From positions 186,001-250,000 of the forward strand of contig OZ345385.1 of NCBI GenBank assembly GCA_977006965.1: 64,000 nt of DNA. Direction: 5' to 3'. Origin of the DNA: Phymatolithon calcareum. Taxonomy: Eukaryota > Rhodophyta > Florideophyceae > Hapalidiales. The first letter of the stretch is position 1, and each line of letters opens with the position of its first letter. The notes beneath the pieces are model-generated. The model was not told where the DNA came from. It saw nothing but the letters and a program-made list of their open reading frames with translations, and ran no database searches. Positions 44,195 to 55,948 of the stretch are shown here, piece after piece. A program made the translations under genes and the position numbers.

Positions 44195-45250
44195 CTTTCT
44201 TTCATCCTCACTGCTTGGTGCGGTATATTGTTCTCAGCGAACATAATTTTCCTGACGCGGTGCTCTTCTTGCTATGCCCATACTCGCCGTATACCAGATC
44301 TATATTGAATGTCAGTTGTCGTGTTTGATTCCCGTGTACTGTCGAAAGTTTCGAGCTCTAGCTCTGCCCCAGTGTCTTCGGACTCCTGCACAATCTTGAT
44401 TAATCTTAGTCTTTGCTTCCGGAGCAGTTGCTGTCGGCTAAATTCCCATGGTTCTATTTGGCACATTTTCATTAGTCATCTCCAGCGCCGCGCTGCCCAA
44501 TTGCAAAAATTACTTCCTAACAGTACAAATCTCTGCAACGCATTTTGAGAAGTTTTTTAGCCGTTAGTGAGGCGCGTTTCTTTAGAATATTCGTGAGTCG
44601 CTATGAGGCGCCTCCTACACGCGATGCTTCACGTATTGAGGGGGTATGCCTCCGACTCATTGAGTTTGTGAGGTTTGCACATTACTATTTTTTCCCCACT
44701 CCAGGGGGCCCCTGGAACAACCATAAAACCCAACCTTAAACTGTACATAAATAGGACTCTGAATATGGAAAACAGTCTGAAAACGAACTGTAAGGGCACG
44801 CAGTTTCGATAATGATATGGGCGACAGTTGGCATTTTTGGCGTGAACCGTCCACCAACCATGGAAAGGAAAGTGATCTCTAACTGTAGATTTTGATTACA
44901 GTACCACCACGGAATACTGTAAAGTGTCGTAGCAGACACAGGGAGATGATTTCCGTTGTATGTCTTGTTCTCATCTCTGGAAGCTCTAGTGGACATAGAA
45001 CTCGCATTCGGCAGTGTCGGTGCTCTACATACTTCCGAAGGCTTTCTTGTAAATTAATCCTTCCGCAGATTCGATAACCGAACACAATCGCTTTGTCATT
45101 GGCGTCATCTGTAGGGCATATTGCCATTTCTGGAGCACTAGGCACTTGAAGATTCTGGTGCATCTAGCGGGTTCGAATCCTCGAACGTTAGCTCCGATCT
45201 GCCGTAGTTTGTGTATATAACCAACAGCATTTCATAGTCGCGATAGAGCC
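44195..45250 (-). mobile_element. LINE remnant, C-terminal half
   Basis: The minus strand carries IFKCLVLQKWQYAL- and MTPMTKR-like segments around 45,060-45,160 in broken frames, parallel to IFKSLILPKWEYAIHLTPITKR at 26,500. It continues with MRVLCPLELPEMRTRHTTE, and later MKMCQIEPWEFSRQQLLRKQ. The segment EEHRVRKI then NNIPHQAVRMK (44,200-44,270) is shared with a trace at 62,655. Many stops are present. Confidence 0.7.
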
Positions 45251-46388
45251 TGGTCAGGTATGATCTACCTTATTAAATGAAGAGTGCTGTCTGGAAAATT
45301 TCAGGCTCTCCCCAAAGCAAACGTGGCCTAGACAAGAGGGTTAGGAGATCATAGAAGGTTCCTAAAGGCTGCGTAGCACATTCCAGACTTCCACGTCTGT
45401 AATAAGCGCTGAGAGAAGTGAAAGTATAACGTGTTGGAAAAAGGATTTCATACCGAGTTCGTTCTATGCCTGATTCGTGAACTGTGGTGGTCACGTTTTA
45501 CAACTATGACTCACACATCCGTACTGAAGTTGCCGTGCTCTGCCTTCTATACACAAGAGTGGACAATAACGGAATTCCTGCTGACAGCCGCCGACAAAGG
45601 AGCAGTGGACAACAATGCTACAAGCACTGTATACCGTGCTTGGAATAGATTGACTTGTCGGCGGGCTGGGATGCAGAGGGCAACGACGAGGGTACAAGGC
45701 CCTCATAGCCCACTTAAAAGCAATGGATACCGCAATGTCGGCAAGCTCGTGGGATCCCGCACAAGAGCCGTAAGGCAGCGAAAAATGAAACGTCCAAGTA
45801 GACAGGGATTGCGCACAGATTCTGTCTTGACGGGTTTGCACCGCAAGCATAGATAGAATTCTAGTTTTTGGTAGTCGAGAGGGCAGCAATCAATAGTCTT
45901 GCCAATTTCATTGCTCGACATTGCTGTTTATCGTGCAATGAAACAATTTAATTTCTCACTACGGTTAGTCAGCAATTCGGATCGAAATTTGAACACTACC
46001 CGCAATAGTCAAGTTAATTGCTTATTCATGCATTTTCTCCTAGGTCTACGCAGACCACTACAACAGAACGATCAAATGGATGATTGAATTCAGGAAATTT
46101 GTAACTGTACGTAGAATTTTACGTACCGAACGCCTACACTGGCCCGAGCTCTATAATAAAATTAGATGCGACCGACAACCAAGTACCATGTACTACGCAT
46201 GATACATTTGAAATGATCGTTATTTATGACAACTTTGCTGTCTCACTTGTCACTTGTTGAACTTTACACTCTCGTACAGCCTACTGGCAATTCGAATTGC
46301 AATTCTTCATCAGAACCCAATTTGGGTCGGATTGCTTCGAATTGCAATTCATTGCAATAGCAATGGATTGCGCACCACTGAAAGCTGG
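45251..46388. other. unassigned stretch
   Basis: Short ORFs only. 46,290-46,375 is rich in ATTGCAAT words similar to 765-960. Confidence 0.4.
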
Positions 46389-46834
46389 TGTATGATACTT
46401 ACTTGATTATTTTCAGTGGTAGTATGACACGTGTGGTATGGTTGGATTTGGGTCAGGTTGGTGGTGAGGTTTGTGTTCGAGGTTGGAGTTTTTGGTTCTG
46501 GTAGTCGTTGAGGGTCTGGTGGGTTTCTGAGTTGGTTGCCCGCCTCGGCTTCGGGACCGGCTTCCGAGTTTATATAGAGTTGCTGAAGTAGTCTAGAGTA
46601 TAGCAATTAGGCTTTCTAGATACTTGCCATTATGTAATAAGGTGCTAGATGGCAAGAGCAAGTTGCCATCATGTCTATAATTACACCTTCAACAATGTCT
46701 ACTAGGCATAAGGACTAACATAATAGAGCCAAAACATAGAAATACATAATGGCACCAAAGTATAAAAGTATAAAATTACTGTAAGGCTAAGAAGTATAAG
46801 GATCCATAACATGCTTAAGTGCTATTGCCTTACA
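46389..46834 (-). repeat. 446-bp LTR, 3' LTR of the Ty3/gypsy element
   Basis: It begins TGTATGATAC and ends TTGCCTTACA on the plus strand, so it has the usual TG...CA ends. A second copy of exactly the same length lies at 61,874-62,319 and differs at about 11 positions by eye. On the minus strand CTCTATATAAACTC provides a TATA box. A purine-rich tract on the minus strand (46,837-46,856) adjoins its inner edge, the expected primer site for plus-strand synthesis. Confidence 0.93.
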
Positions 46835-46874
46835 TTACTCCCCCTTTTGAAAAGAGTCGCCCTCGACTCTTGGT

Positions 46875-49800
46875 TCATGGAGCACTTCGAAGCCTTAAGT
46901 TATACGGCCGAAGTAGACTTGAGTGGAATGCATTGTGTACACCCCTTTGTAGAAGAATCCGAGGTAGTTCTAGCCGGAAAGAAACTTTGTTAATCTTCTC
47001 GGTAACTTTGAAAGGTCCGATGAGTTTCGGTAGAACTTGTGCAGCTTGTCTTTGTAGCTCCTTTTGAAGATTTTTTGTAGAGAGCAATACTAAATCACCA
47101 ACATTTATATTGCAAGGGGTTCTCCGTTTATTGGCGTAGCTCGCCATGTATTCGTTGAACTTAGTAATTTTCTCCCGGGCACACATTGTGGCTTTTTGCA
47201 TGTCACGAATGAAATCTAATGCAGGTGCATTAGAAGAAGTAACAACGTCGAGTGGTGTTGTCTTTGGTTCGGTGCCATAGTTTAGGTAGAAGGGAGAGAA
47301 GCATGTAGTTGAATGAACGGAGTTATATGCAACTTCAACGTCAACAAGATGCTTGTCCCAATTGTCTTGTCGTGTGTTCACGTACGATCGTATCATTTCT
47401 TCAATTTTTCTGTTCATTCTCTCAGTTTGTCTGTCTGTTTGTGGATGGTATGCAGAGGATAGTGATATCTTTACGCCTAAGAGAGAGAACAGTGATTTCC
47501 AGAACGTGCTGACGAATATTTTATCCCGATCGCAAATGATTCGCTGCGGTAGTCCGTGGTGCCGATAGATGTTCTCGTGAAATATTTTTGCAACTCCGTC
47601 AGCCCTAACGTTTGTAGTTCTAGGGCATATACGAATCATCTTTGTGAGTCGATCCACGAAGACAAGAATAGCAGTGTGATTCTTTGTTGTCTTCGGGAGA
47701 GGTGATATGAAATCCATGGTTATACTTGACCACTTCTCAGTTGGGGGGTTTCAAAGGCTGAAGCTCTCCAATAGGTAATTTGGTAGATGCCTTTATTTTT
47801 GACATAAGTCACAGGTTTTCACGTATTGTTCGACGGTTTTTGCCATTTGTGGCCAGTGGTATTTCTTCTGAATTCGTTGAAGTGTTTTCTTGACGCCGAG
47901 ATGTCCGGAGGAGTACGTATCATGGTTGTCGAAGATGACTTTGGTTCGAACAGATCCTTGTGGAATGCAAGTCTTTTTGTCCTTGTAGAGAATATTTTCT
48001 ATGATTTCGTACGGTTCAATGGGTTTTTCATAAATTTGATTGAAGTTTGGGTCCTGGATGTACTGTTCTTGGAGATATTCTCGGTCTGGGGGATCCAATT
48101 GAAGTGTTGAAATAGCATTTAATGTCTTGGTCTTTGTCAAGATTTGATCTAGGAGTTCTCGATTGTTCTCAGTTGTCGACGGTAGGTCTTGGGCCTTTTG
48201 TGACAAGGCGTCTGCGAGTCAAATTCTACGAGCCGCTCAAGCCACCTCACTTGTCGCTTCGACAGAATTTCTTGGGTGTCTAGGTATCTCAGTGGATGAT
48301 GATCGGTGTTGACGATGAACTTATGTCCATGGAGGTACACTCTCCAAACGCGAAGTGATTCCACAATTCCCAGTAGTTCGCGTTCGTGAACTCTATAGTT
48401 TTGTTCTGCAGAGTTCTTGAATAAAATGCAACGGGATGGATGGATGTTTCGTGCTTCTGTTCCAGAACAGCTCCAATGGCGAAGTCCGATGCGTCAGAGG
48501 TCGCGATGATTGGTAGATTGGGATCGAAAGTCTTGAGAACTGGGGCAGAAACTAGAGCGTTTTTGATTTTCTTGAACGCGTTGTCTTCTATTGATGTCCA
48601 TTTAAAATCCGTTTTACCTGTAAGGAAGGTAAGCGGCTTAACTATTCCGGCACAGTTTTTAATGAATCTTCAGTAGTAGCTGACAAGGCCTAAGAACGCC
48701 TGAACATCTTTCTTATTTCGCGGGATGGGCCACGCAACCAGAGCTTCGACCTTGTTTTTATCCATCTCGATACCCTTGTCGGTAAGGACATGTCCCAAGT
48801 GCTCAATTCTTTGAACGGCGAACTCGCATTTCGACAGCTTCCCATATAGCTTCTCTTTGCGCAATATTTCCAGGGCCGTCCGTAAGTGACTGATGTGGTC
48901 TTCTAAGTTCTTACTGTAAATAAGAATATCGTCCCGGTATACGTTTATGAATTTGTCAAGATACGGATGGAATATCTTGTTCATTAAATCCATGAAGTTC
49001 GCTGGAGCATTGGTAAGTCCGAACGGAAGGACTAGAAATTCGTAAAGTTCATATCTAGTCCGAAAAGCAGTCTTTGGTATTGATTCTTCTGCTATTCGGA
49101 TTTGATGGTATCCGGAACGAAGGTCAATCTTCGAAAAATACTTTGCTCCTGCAATCCGGTCGAATATATCATCTATTCTGGGAAGAGGGTATCCGTTCTT
49201 GACCGTGAGCTTGTTCAGTGCACGGTAATAGACACACATTCTAAGGTCACCGTTCTTCTTTTTAACGAATAAAATCGGAGCTCCCCAAGGGCTTTTGCTT
49301 AGTCTTATGAACCTTTTCTTGGATAGATCAGCGAGTTGCTTGCGAAGTTCTTGTAGGTCTTTCTCGGAGAAGCGATATAGTCCTTTTCGTTGGGGTTCGG
49401 CGCCCGGTACCAGTTCGATTTTGAATTCGCTACCTCTAACCGGAGGTAGTCCATCGGGTAGATCTTCCGGGAACACGTCCTTGTATTCAATAAGCAATGA
49501 TGTAACGTTGGAGTCTTCTACTGACTTGTTTCTACTATGAGGGCGTATAGGTCTTAGTATCACAGCAAACACTTGTGATTTCTTGGTGGATCGTACCAGG
49601 GTTTTAGCGGAGATCAGATTGAGTCGATGGGTGACTTTGCGCAAAAGCCTCGTCTTTGTACCTTGAAAGGTGTAAAATAATTCTTTTCTTCCGCAGTCTG
49701 TTAGAGCAGAATGTTTGGATAGCCAATCTTTCCCAAGGATGATGTCGTATCGTTGAAGTTGACAGATGGGTAACTGAAGGGTATCTTTGTAGCCGGGAAA

Positions 49801-49953
49801 TATAATTTCAATATTTCCACCGATTTCGATTGTTCTTTCGGTCCGGTCAGCCATTTCGGCACTCTCGTCTGATGGGACACGAGTGAGACCGAGTTGAGCC
49901 GTGGTCAAATAGAATCCGGCACTTGTGCTTGTTTGCGGAGCCATAAATAACAT
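46875..49953 (-). pseudogene. Ty3/gypsy pol: protease, reverse transcriptase, RNase H, integrase
   Basis: In minus-strand order: a protease remnant with ILFDHGST just upstream in another frame and [10 protein letters not shown]. Reverse transcriptase follows, with [14 protein letters not shown] (catalytic Asp), [12 protein letters not shown], and [11 protein letters not shown] (YRDD where YVDD or YLDD is usual). [10 protein letters not shown] has Tyr where MCVDYRALN is typical. A TGA at 48,670 replaces an expected Arg (YYRRF). RNase H pieces follow (SDASDFAIGAVLEQ, TDHHPLRYL). Integrase has an HHCC zinc site (GHLGVKKTL to KTCDLCQK) and core motifs FVDRLTKM, ICDRDKIF and AYHPQTDRQTERMN, ending HSSLLRPY. 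Frame breaks occur at 47,796-47,800 (T5) and 47,743-47,748 (G6), among others. The copy is inactive as sequenced. Confidence 0.93.
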
Positions 49954-50082
49954 AAAGGGGAGTTGAGTTCAATAGCACAGCGTGCGATGATTGGGGCGGA
50001 AGGAATCCTTCTTTTTTGTGTTTTTCAAATTTTTCGGAAGTGTTTGGAACTGAACTAGCTAGAGAGTTGGAATCGGCTAAGC

Positions 50083-50916
50083 TCAGTTCCTCTTGACGTT
50101 TTTTGGACAGTTACGAGAGATGTGGCCTTTCTCTCTACAACGCAAGCAACGTCCTTCAGCAATGCACTTGACTCGGTCTTCTTGCGTCAGTTTTTTCAAT
50201 TGGACATTACCTATATCCATTGGAGAAAGCCCAGGATTTTGCTTTGGACCAGCAGCAGGTGAAGCCTGAGGATGCGTTTTTCCGCTACGGTGAGCACTCT
50301 CGACGAGTTCGGCATCTCTCATGAGGTCGTTGATATTACGGTACTGCTCGGTGCACAACTCTTTCCAAATGTACGACTTTAAACCTCGAGAGTACCGGTC
50401 AATGACTTCGTCGATAGAAATGTTAGGAATATCTCCGATGATTGTGAGGAAGTCATTGTTGTAGACTTGGACTGACTTGATCTGCTTCCATACGCTCAAT
50501 TTGTCTCGTGCGAGTTTGACCTTGTTTAGCGATCCGAAACGGTTCAGCATTTCTTCCCTTAGTTCGTTCCACGAAGATATTTTTGGATTACGATGCAGGT
50601 TTAGAGTCACAAACCAAGTGTGTGCTTGACCGTCCAGAAAGCTGACGGCAATTTTTAAAGCCTCGCTAGGGTTGCTGACACCTATTAAATAGTTGTCGAT
50701 GCGATAGGCCCAGCTTTCGACAGTTGTTTTCCCAGTATACCACGATGGTTTGTTGATTTTAGGTTGGCGGTCACTCATACGGCTGGCAGATAATTCGTTA
50801 ATTTTTCTCTGTGCATCCTCTAATTGGGCGTGTAACTCACCAATTAATTGTTGTACATTCGGTGTTTGAAGAGGTTGATTGGATGCTTGAGAAAAATTAT
50901 CACTACCAGGCTGCAT
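50083..50916 (-). CDS. Ty3/gypsy gag polyprotein
   Basis: This 277-residue frame is intact. It has an N-terminal helical region, a central capsid-like retrotransposon gag domain (STGKTTVE-like lead, then WAYRIDNYLIGVSNPSEALK, then FVTLNLHRNPKISSWNELRE). A C-terminal CCHC knuckle, CLRCREKGHISRNC, binds the element RNA. Pol follows after about 130 nt in another frame. The start overlaps the upstream zinc-finger ORF by 14 nt. Confidence 0.9.
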   Translation of the reverse strand: MQPGSDNFSQASNQPLQTPNVQQLIGELHAQLEDAQRKINELSASRMSDRQPKINKPSWYTGKTTVESWAYRIDNYLIGVSNPSEALKIAVSFLDGQAHTWFVTLNLHRNPKISSWNELREEMLNRFGSLNKVKLARDKLSVWKQIKSVQVYNNDFLTIIGDIPNISIDEVIDRYSRGLKSYIWKELCTEQYRNINDLMRDAELVESAHRSGKTHPQASPAAGPKQNPGLSPMDIGNVQLKKLTQEDRVKCIAEGRCLRCREKGHISRNCPKNVKRN

Positions 50917-51427
50917 GGTGATTTATTGATTTTGATAACTGGAATAATTTACGATTGATGTTATCAATAACGCGGAGGTGGGCCTTGCTCTTCTGGTGAC
51001 GCTTGAAGTGGTCCTGTGACTCAAAGTCAAGCTTGCACTGCACGCAGTGGAGGTCCGTATGTAGTAGCGTGACGTTACGGCGATGCTTCTTGGACCGAAT
51101 GTGGTCGTCGAAGCTCCGGGGACCGTTACACATGACAACACAAAGCTTACAGTGACGGCGGATATTTTTTAACGGAATTTTACGGCGGTTCTTCTGCTTC
51201 TCGGCACGGCGCGCGAGTTGGTCAGCGGCTCTGGCCTTGCGGCCAGAAATTTTCTTGCTTTTCTTCTCGGGGCCCTTCGGGGCACGTGCTGGGGCCGAGC
51301 GGGGAATTCGATATGTCGGGGTGGAGGTCACGTGGAGGTCAAGAGATATTTTCGGGCGGCCAATAAAAATCGAGAGCGAAGTGTCGTCCGGTTTGGTCAC
51401 GATCGGCGGCGGTTCATCACGAAACAC
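50903..51427 (-). CDS. U1-type C2H2 zinc-finger ORF upstream of gag
   Basis: This 174-residue, strongly basic frame has two U1-like fingers: HCKLCVVMCNGPRSFDDHIR followed by SKKHRR, and HCVQCKLDFESQDHFKRHQK followed by SKAH. Such fingers bind double-stranded RNA or structured nucleic acid. It overlaps gag by 14 nt and lies where the element leader would be. It may be an extra gene of the retrotransposon, or host sequence truncated by the insertion. No 5' LTR is found directly upstream. Confidence 0.65.
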   Translation of the reverse strand: MFRDEPPPIVTKPDDTSLSIFIGRPKISLDLHVTSTPTYRIPRSAPARAPKGPEKKSKKISGRKARAADQLARRAEKQKNRRKIPLKNIRRHCKLCVVMCNGPRSFDDHIRSKKHRRNVTLLHTDLHCVQCKLDFESQDHFKRHQKSKAHLRVIDNINRKLFQLSKSINHHAAW

Positions 51428-51429
51428 CC

Positions 51430-51920
51430 GGATGACTGTTTAGGCTCATTTGGGTCTGTTTAGTACCACTTGGGGCGGTGTGACAAATAGTGCCGTGCAT
51501 GGAACAGCAAAAATCGTCACGAAAGTGGAACAAAAAACTAATCATAAGTGGGTGCCCTGCGTTAATGCGTGCTGATCAAAGAACACTTCGAAGCTGTGAC
51601 GAGGAGCGGCTACGATCGACCAATGAAAATCATAGTTGTGTTATAGAAATTTGCACTGGTGGACACCGGTGTAACATGGGTGGGTTCGGATAACGAACGA
51701 GCACCGGAGCAATACACGTGTCTTGCTGAGATCTAATGTCACAAGATTCTGGAGCTTGACTCTGCAAAACAGTCCACAGCAATCTTTGTCCCCTACCCGC
51801 TTCGGAAATCAGTCTCAACTTTTCTATTCGCTGAAGCATGCCTTATCTTTTTTGTCCCCTGCCAAGGGATGCGTGAAAGTTTTACATTCGCCCGATTTAA
51901 TCCCTTCATGCTATTTGCTA
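51430..51920. other. unassigned stretch where a 5' LTR would be expected
   Basis: I searched for the LTR ends TGTAAGGCAATAGC and AGTATCATACA in this interval and saw neither. Only short ORFs are present. Confidence 0.5.
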
Positions 51921-51923
51921 TCC

Positions 51924-52697
51924 TCAGCTGTCAAATGCTCTTTGCGCCCATTGAAAGAGTCCAACTCGATCTCCGACTTCTCCAATGGATTCCACGGAGT
52001 AAGAATCGTATGCCGCCTGCCAGCATTTTTGTCGTCTCTCTGCCGTCGGTCCTCGTGCGCTTCTCTCAAATTCTCTTCTTTTCACTGAAGCGCGAACCGT
52101 CAACCTCTCCGCGTCCCACGGCAGCATGGTACTGTCCTTTGAACCGAAAACCACGTGTCGTCCGTCACGTCTGAATGAAACGCAGTTAACCGAAACCTCG
52201 TGTCCCTGCAATGAACAACCAATGTTATCGCCCGTGTGCGACTCCCACAGACAAACTGTTCCATTTGACGATCCAGACGCAACTTTTAGCCCATCATGGC
52301 TTAAAGCAACGGCGGACACATCTTCAGAAAGCCCATTTTCTCGATCGGTTGCCTGCGGCGCGACATGCATGGCCCGAAAGAGAAGCATATCATGCTGCGA
52401 CCCGGAAAGAATTCGTCGCCCGTCATGAGTAAACGAAACACTTCTAATCGGCGTATGCACATTTGATGATGTCCAGATATTTCTTCCTGTGTTGACATCC
52501 CACAGCCGAATAAAGCCATGACCGCATCCAGATGCATTTTGTTCTCCGTCAGGACTGAATGTAACACAGGCTACCAGTTCCGTGTGCCCTTGCAACGGCT
52601 CACCAATACTCGCCCATGCAGTCGTGTCCCACACACGAATTGTTTTGTCCCTTGATCCTGTTGCTAATTTTTCCCGCATGACCTTGATCATCCCCAA
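51924..52697 (-). pseudogene. WD40-repeat fragment
   Basis: About five WD40 blades are visible: KLATGSRDKTIRVWD, CVTFSPDGEQNASGCGHGFI with RLWD, VSFTHDGRRILSGSQHDMLL, VALSHDGLKVASGSSNGTVC with LWE, and CVSFRRDGRHVVFGSKDSTM. The high similarity between blades resembles NACHT/NB-ARC-WD40 proteins of fungi and some algae. No upstream nucleotide-binding domain is present, and the first blade starts abruptly. It looks like a 5'-truncated gene fragment about 150 bp downstream of the transposon accessory gene. Confidence 0.7.
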
Positions 52698-52846
52698 GTT
52701 TTTAAGTTGGTTTTATCTCCGATTTGCACTGCAAGTATACCCTCCGCGCTTATCTACAACTAACTGAGGCGTACATTCTAACAGCACACAGCGCGGATAC
52801 CCTAATGACCACCAATACATTCTTGGGTTCACATCTATACAAGAAC

Positions 52847-54090
52847 TCACACGAAACTACTGCCTAGTTTGGCGTTATCTTCATCAATGAACAATTTGGC
52901 AGTGTCGTCGTCACAATCCCGGTCGAATACCTCGAAGGCAAATGTGATCCAGCCTGTTTTGTTCTTTTGTGCAGCTCTATCGTCGAGGCGATTTCGAAGA
53001 GATGCAGACATTATTCGGATTAGCTCACGACGGTCATCCAGAGGAATTTTTCCGTTAAACAGCGAAGTCACCTTGCCATGTAGAGCCGGTTTAACATTGT
53101 TTGTGAAGGCGATGATAATGCACACACTCGAAAACGACAGTTGCGTTAGGGAAACTTTCGCCGGATCTCCTTTCAGATTAAATGCAGCGCGCACGGCAGA
53201 CACAAATCGAGCCCCGTCAATAGGAGAGTCAGTAGTATTCCGATAAGATCCAGCATCAATTGCCTTTGGGTCGCTGAAAATTCTTTCGTACCGCCAAACG
53301 CCGTGAAAGTTTGCAACAGAACCATTTTTCTGTTATTTCTCGCACTTCGCACAGCTGATAGAACTTCACGTAGAATGTTGTCGCAGTTCTTAACAAAAAA
53401 CGAGTCTATGTGCTCATTTTCATAACGGTGTTGAAATCCCTCTGACAAGTCCACGAGTATGGCGAGAAAAATAAACGACTTCACATAATCATCCGTCGGG
53501 AAAAAGTCCAAAACACAACTTGAGGGGTGCTCAAGCTGAGCGATTATCAACAAACTCAATGGTCGTCCCCACTTAGATTGTTTCGTAGCCCCTTGACCGA
53601 CCGTCAAAGCAGAAGCCCACGTATTTTTCAGGCTGCAAGGAGGCCTGCATTCCGGGAAACGGCACTTGATCGTTTCCAATGCCGCCAGAGGGGCTTTTTT
53701 CATTCTCTTGGACTTGCAATATTGTTCTTCGTCTCGGTTTCGCAGGAAGTCCTTCCTCAGGGCCGCAAAATTATCATGTAAAGTATCCACCCTAGTCCAT
53801 ATTCCATTCATTTCGTTTCGAATCCCTGTAATGTTTCGACCAATCTCGGCTAATATTTGCAAAACGCTGGTATTAGTTTGAGTATCGTCCGTGGGCGAAG
53901 GAATAAGAATGCTTCGGTGCTCCTCCTTGTTGAGAATGTCCCGGATCTGACTCATCCCGCTCTCAGGCCCTGCAGCTGTCTTGATAGCGACAATGTGGCA
54001 TTGAGCGGCGAAGAAGTAAATTCTGTTGCGGCTATGCAGTAGCAGAAGAACGGTCGCATCGTGGGTGGTCAAAAGAACAGTATCGGTCAA
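52847..54090 (-). pseudogene. coiled-coil accessory protein of the DNA transposon, frameshifted
   Basis: From MSQIRDILNKEE (about 53,955), or an earlier start at 54,090, the frame runs through a coiled coil (ILAEIGRNITGIRNEMNGIW, then DTLHDNFAALRKDFLRNRDE) into a basic then folded region (LSLLIIAQLEHPSSCVLDFF). Insertion of one A in the A5 run at 53,325-53,329 joins it to the downstream frame: NGSVANFHGVWRYERIFSDP, then FVSAVRAAFNLKGDP and TFAFEVFDRDCDDDTAKLF. The reconstructed protein is about 400 residues. No family is recognised. Order and strand suggest it belongs with the protease and transposase genes. Confidence 0.55.
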
Positions 54091-54099
54091 ACGGGAAAC

Positions 54100-54365
54100 A
54101 CGCTGTCCATCTATATATTGTCACATCCGTTGATCACAAAATGCTTCCTGCGGGAAAAACAAGGGAATCGATCTTGTCACTCAGTCATGCTATGGAGCAG
54201 CACTGTGTGTATGCGTCAAACCCAATAGTATTATTTTGCACATGGTGCTATTAGAATCATGTTCAAAATAGTACTGTACCTACAATGTTCGAAGTCGGCA
54301 CGACCAGAAACAGATTGCAGCATAGGCGAAATACGTCTTTAATTATTGTAAAGGTTGCTTGCAAC
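54100..54365. other. spacer between accessory and protease genes
   Basis: I see nothing coding. A TAGTACTGTA word related to the recurrent palindrome lies at about 54,274. Confidence 0.4.
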
Positions 54366-54370
54366 ATCGT

Positions 54371-55540
54371 CTACTCTACGCGCCGCACAAGCAGTTTGTG
54401 CGTGATTCGGGCTCTGTAGTATACCATTTCCTGTGCTCGGAACGTCATTTCCGCGTTCCGAGAGATAAAATCTGCAAACCTGCAGACAAGAACACCTCAG
54501 TCGTAAGAGTTGTTCTGCTGTGGAACATGAGTTGAAGACGTCATTGACACTTCGCCCCAATAATCAATATTAAACTATTTCTCCTTCTTCGTCTTGTACT
54601 CATCGCACACCCACTTTTTAAGGTTCTCCAATATTCGTACTGAATCATGGCCACCGGCAGAGTCGTAGTGTATTACGCACATTTCCTTGAAGTTCTCTAT
54701 ACCTAGTGTCCAGTGCACGTTATTCTGGTTTATAGGGACAATGAGAATATCATAGTCGAACACATCAAAAGCTTTCCTGGACGAGATAAACCAGATATTC
54801 ACTCTGCTGTAATCGTACATATCCAGCACAACCAGTCTAGCATAGAAGAACGAGGACGTGACCGCGATTTTAGAGCAACTTTCAACATCGCCTCGTTCGC
54901 TCCTGTGAAATAGAAGTCGCATGTAGCTGTTGATAACCTCGTCGTTCAGCCATGTTTTAGGCTTCAAGCGGCGAAGAAAAGAGCCCAAAATTCGAAATCC
55001 ATCAATGTTAACCAATTCGTCTTCGTCGTTGTCATCAGTCATGGCTTTCCTCAGTCGCTTCATCACAAAATTTGTGAGGGGAGAGAGATTTGACTTCTCG
55101 ACAATTACCGTTCTGCCTTCCATTTTCTCCAGAAGTGCTGTTTCGCTTTCCCTCCATTCGTCATCGTTCGGAAGCCAATACGGAATGTTCCAATGATGAG
55201 GCAGTGATAAAGGCACAGCACGGCGGTCATCAGATGGGGTGATTTGCATTATGCCACTTTGGAGCAGTCTGAACGATGCGTCTTCAGAGGTGCCATTGTG
55301 AAATCGCTCGTCTGCAAATCTTTTGTGTCAAGAGACAGAGAAAATCAGATTATTCTGAAAGCGTGTCGGTAGGGCTATGGACTGTGAGGGTTCGACAATA
55401 TTGGTAGAGAGCGAAGCCTGTGTTCTAAACCCGATGCGCTGATCTGGTGCCCGCAAGCGCTGCAGGGCCCTTTTCTTTTCGAGAAGCTTTCTTGATTCTT
55501 CGCAACTTCGAACCATTGTGTGGTGCGGGGTGGTTGGCAA
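54371..55540 (-). pseudogene. Ulp1/SENP-type (C48) cysteine protease, catalytic Cys codon is TGA
   Basis: C48 proteases cleave SUMO-like proteins, and many DNA transposons carry one. The frame has LKPKTWLNDEVINSYMRLLF, then SSFFYARL, then VNIWFISSRKAFDVFDYDIL, then IVPINQNNVHWTLGIEN (catalytic His), then VIHYDSAGGHDS (catalytic Asp). A TAG at 54,575 and a TGA at 54,497-54,499 interrupt the same frame. Around the latter it reads HVPQQNNSYD-stop-GVLVCRFADF, and the stop falls exactly where the nucleophilic Cys of the D-C-G motif should be. A third in-frame stop (TGA, 55,328) separates an N-terminal extension. The frame itself is unshifted over about 1.1 kb. Confidence 0.82.
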
Positions 55541-55559
55541 CGCTGATTATATGCAATCA

Positions 55560-55945
55560 CCCCGACATATCATACACTAAATGACTGGGAGGATCGAACA
55601 CGTTGAGTATCGAGTCATTCGCAGTGTGATGCATATACTTGGTTATTGAAGTAAAGCCAACATCGCGCTCCGATGTGATACGACAGTTGAGATCATGCAT
55701 GGTCTCTCATCGAGACGAGGCCATGTCACTGGACTATTGCCTGTGGATCGGTCTTGCCGAATCTTTCGGTCCCTCATAGGCACTCGGAGAGCATCCAGTG
55801 TGGTGTCGAGTTAAAACTGTTGCAGTCGTTGGGGATGTCAAATCCAAACCATGCAGGGGCTGACAGAATTAATGAGTAGATTCCGCTCTTAAATGAGATC
55901 ATTTCCAAATATTTATTCTATTTGTTTCCTATTTCCTGTAGGAAT
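55560..55945. other. spacer between protease and transposase genes
   Basis: No coding motif is visible on either strand. Confidence 0.4.
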
Positions 55946-55948
55946 CTA

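Noticed and set aside
45170-45180. GGTTCGAATCC, a tRNA T-loop-like sequence
   Set aside because: It lies inside a LINE-derived coding remnant. No acceptor, D or anticodon stems could be folded around it.
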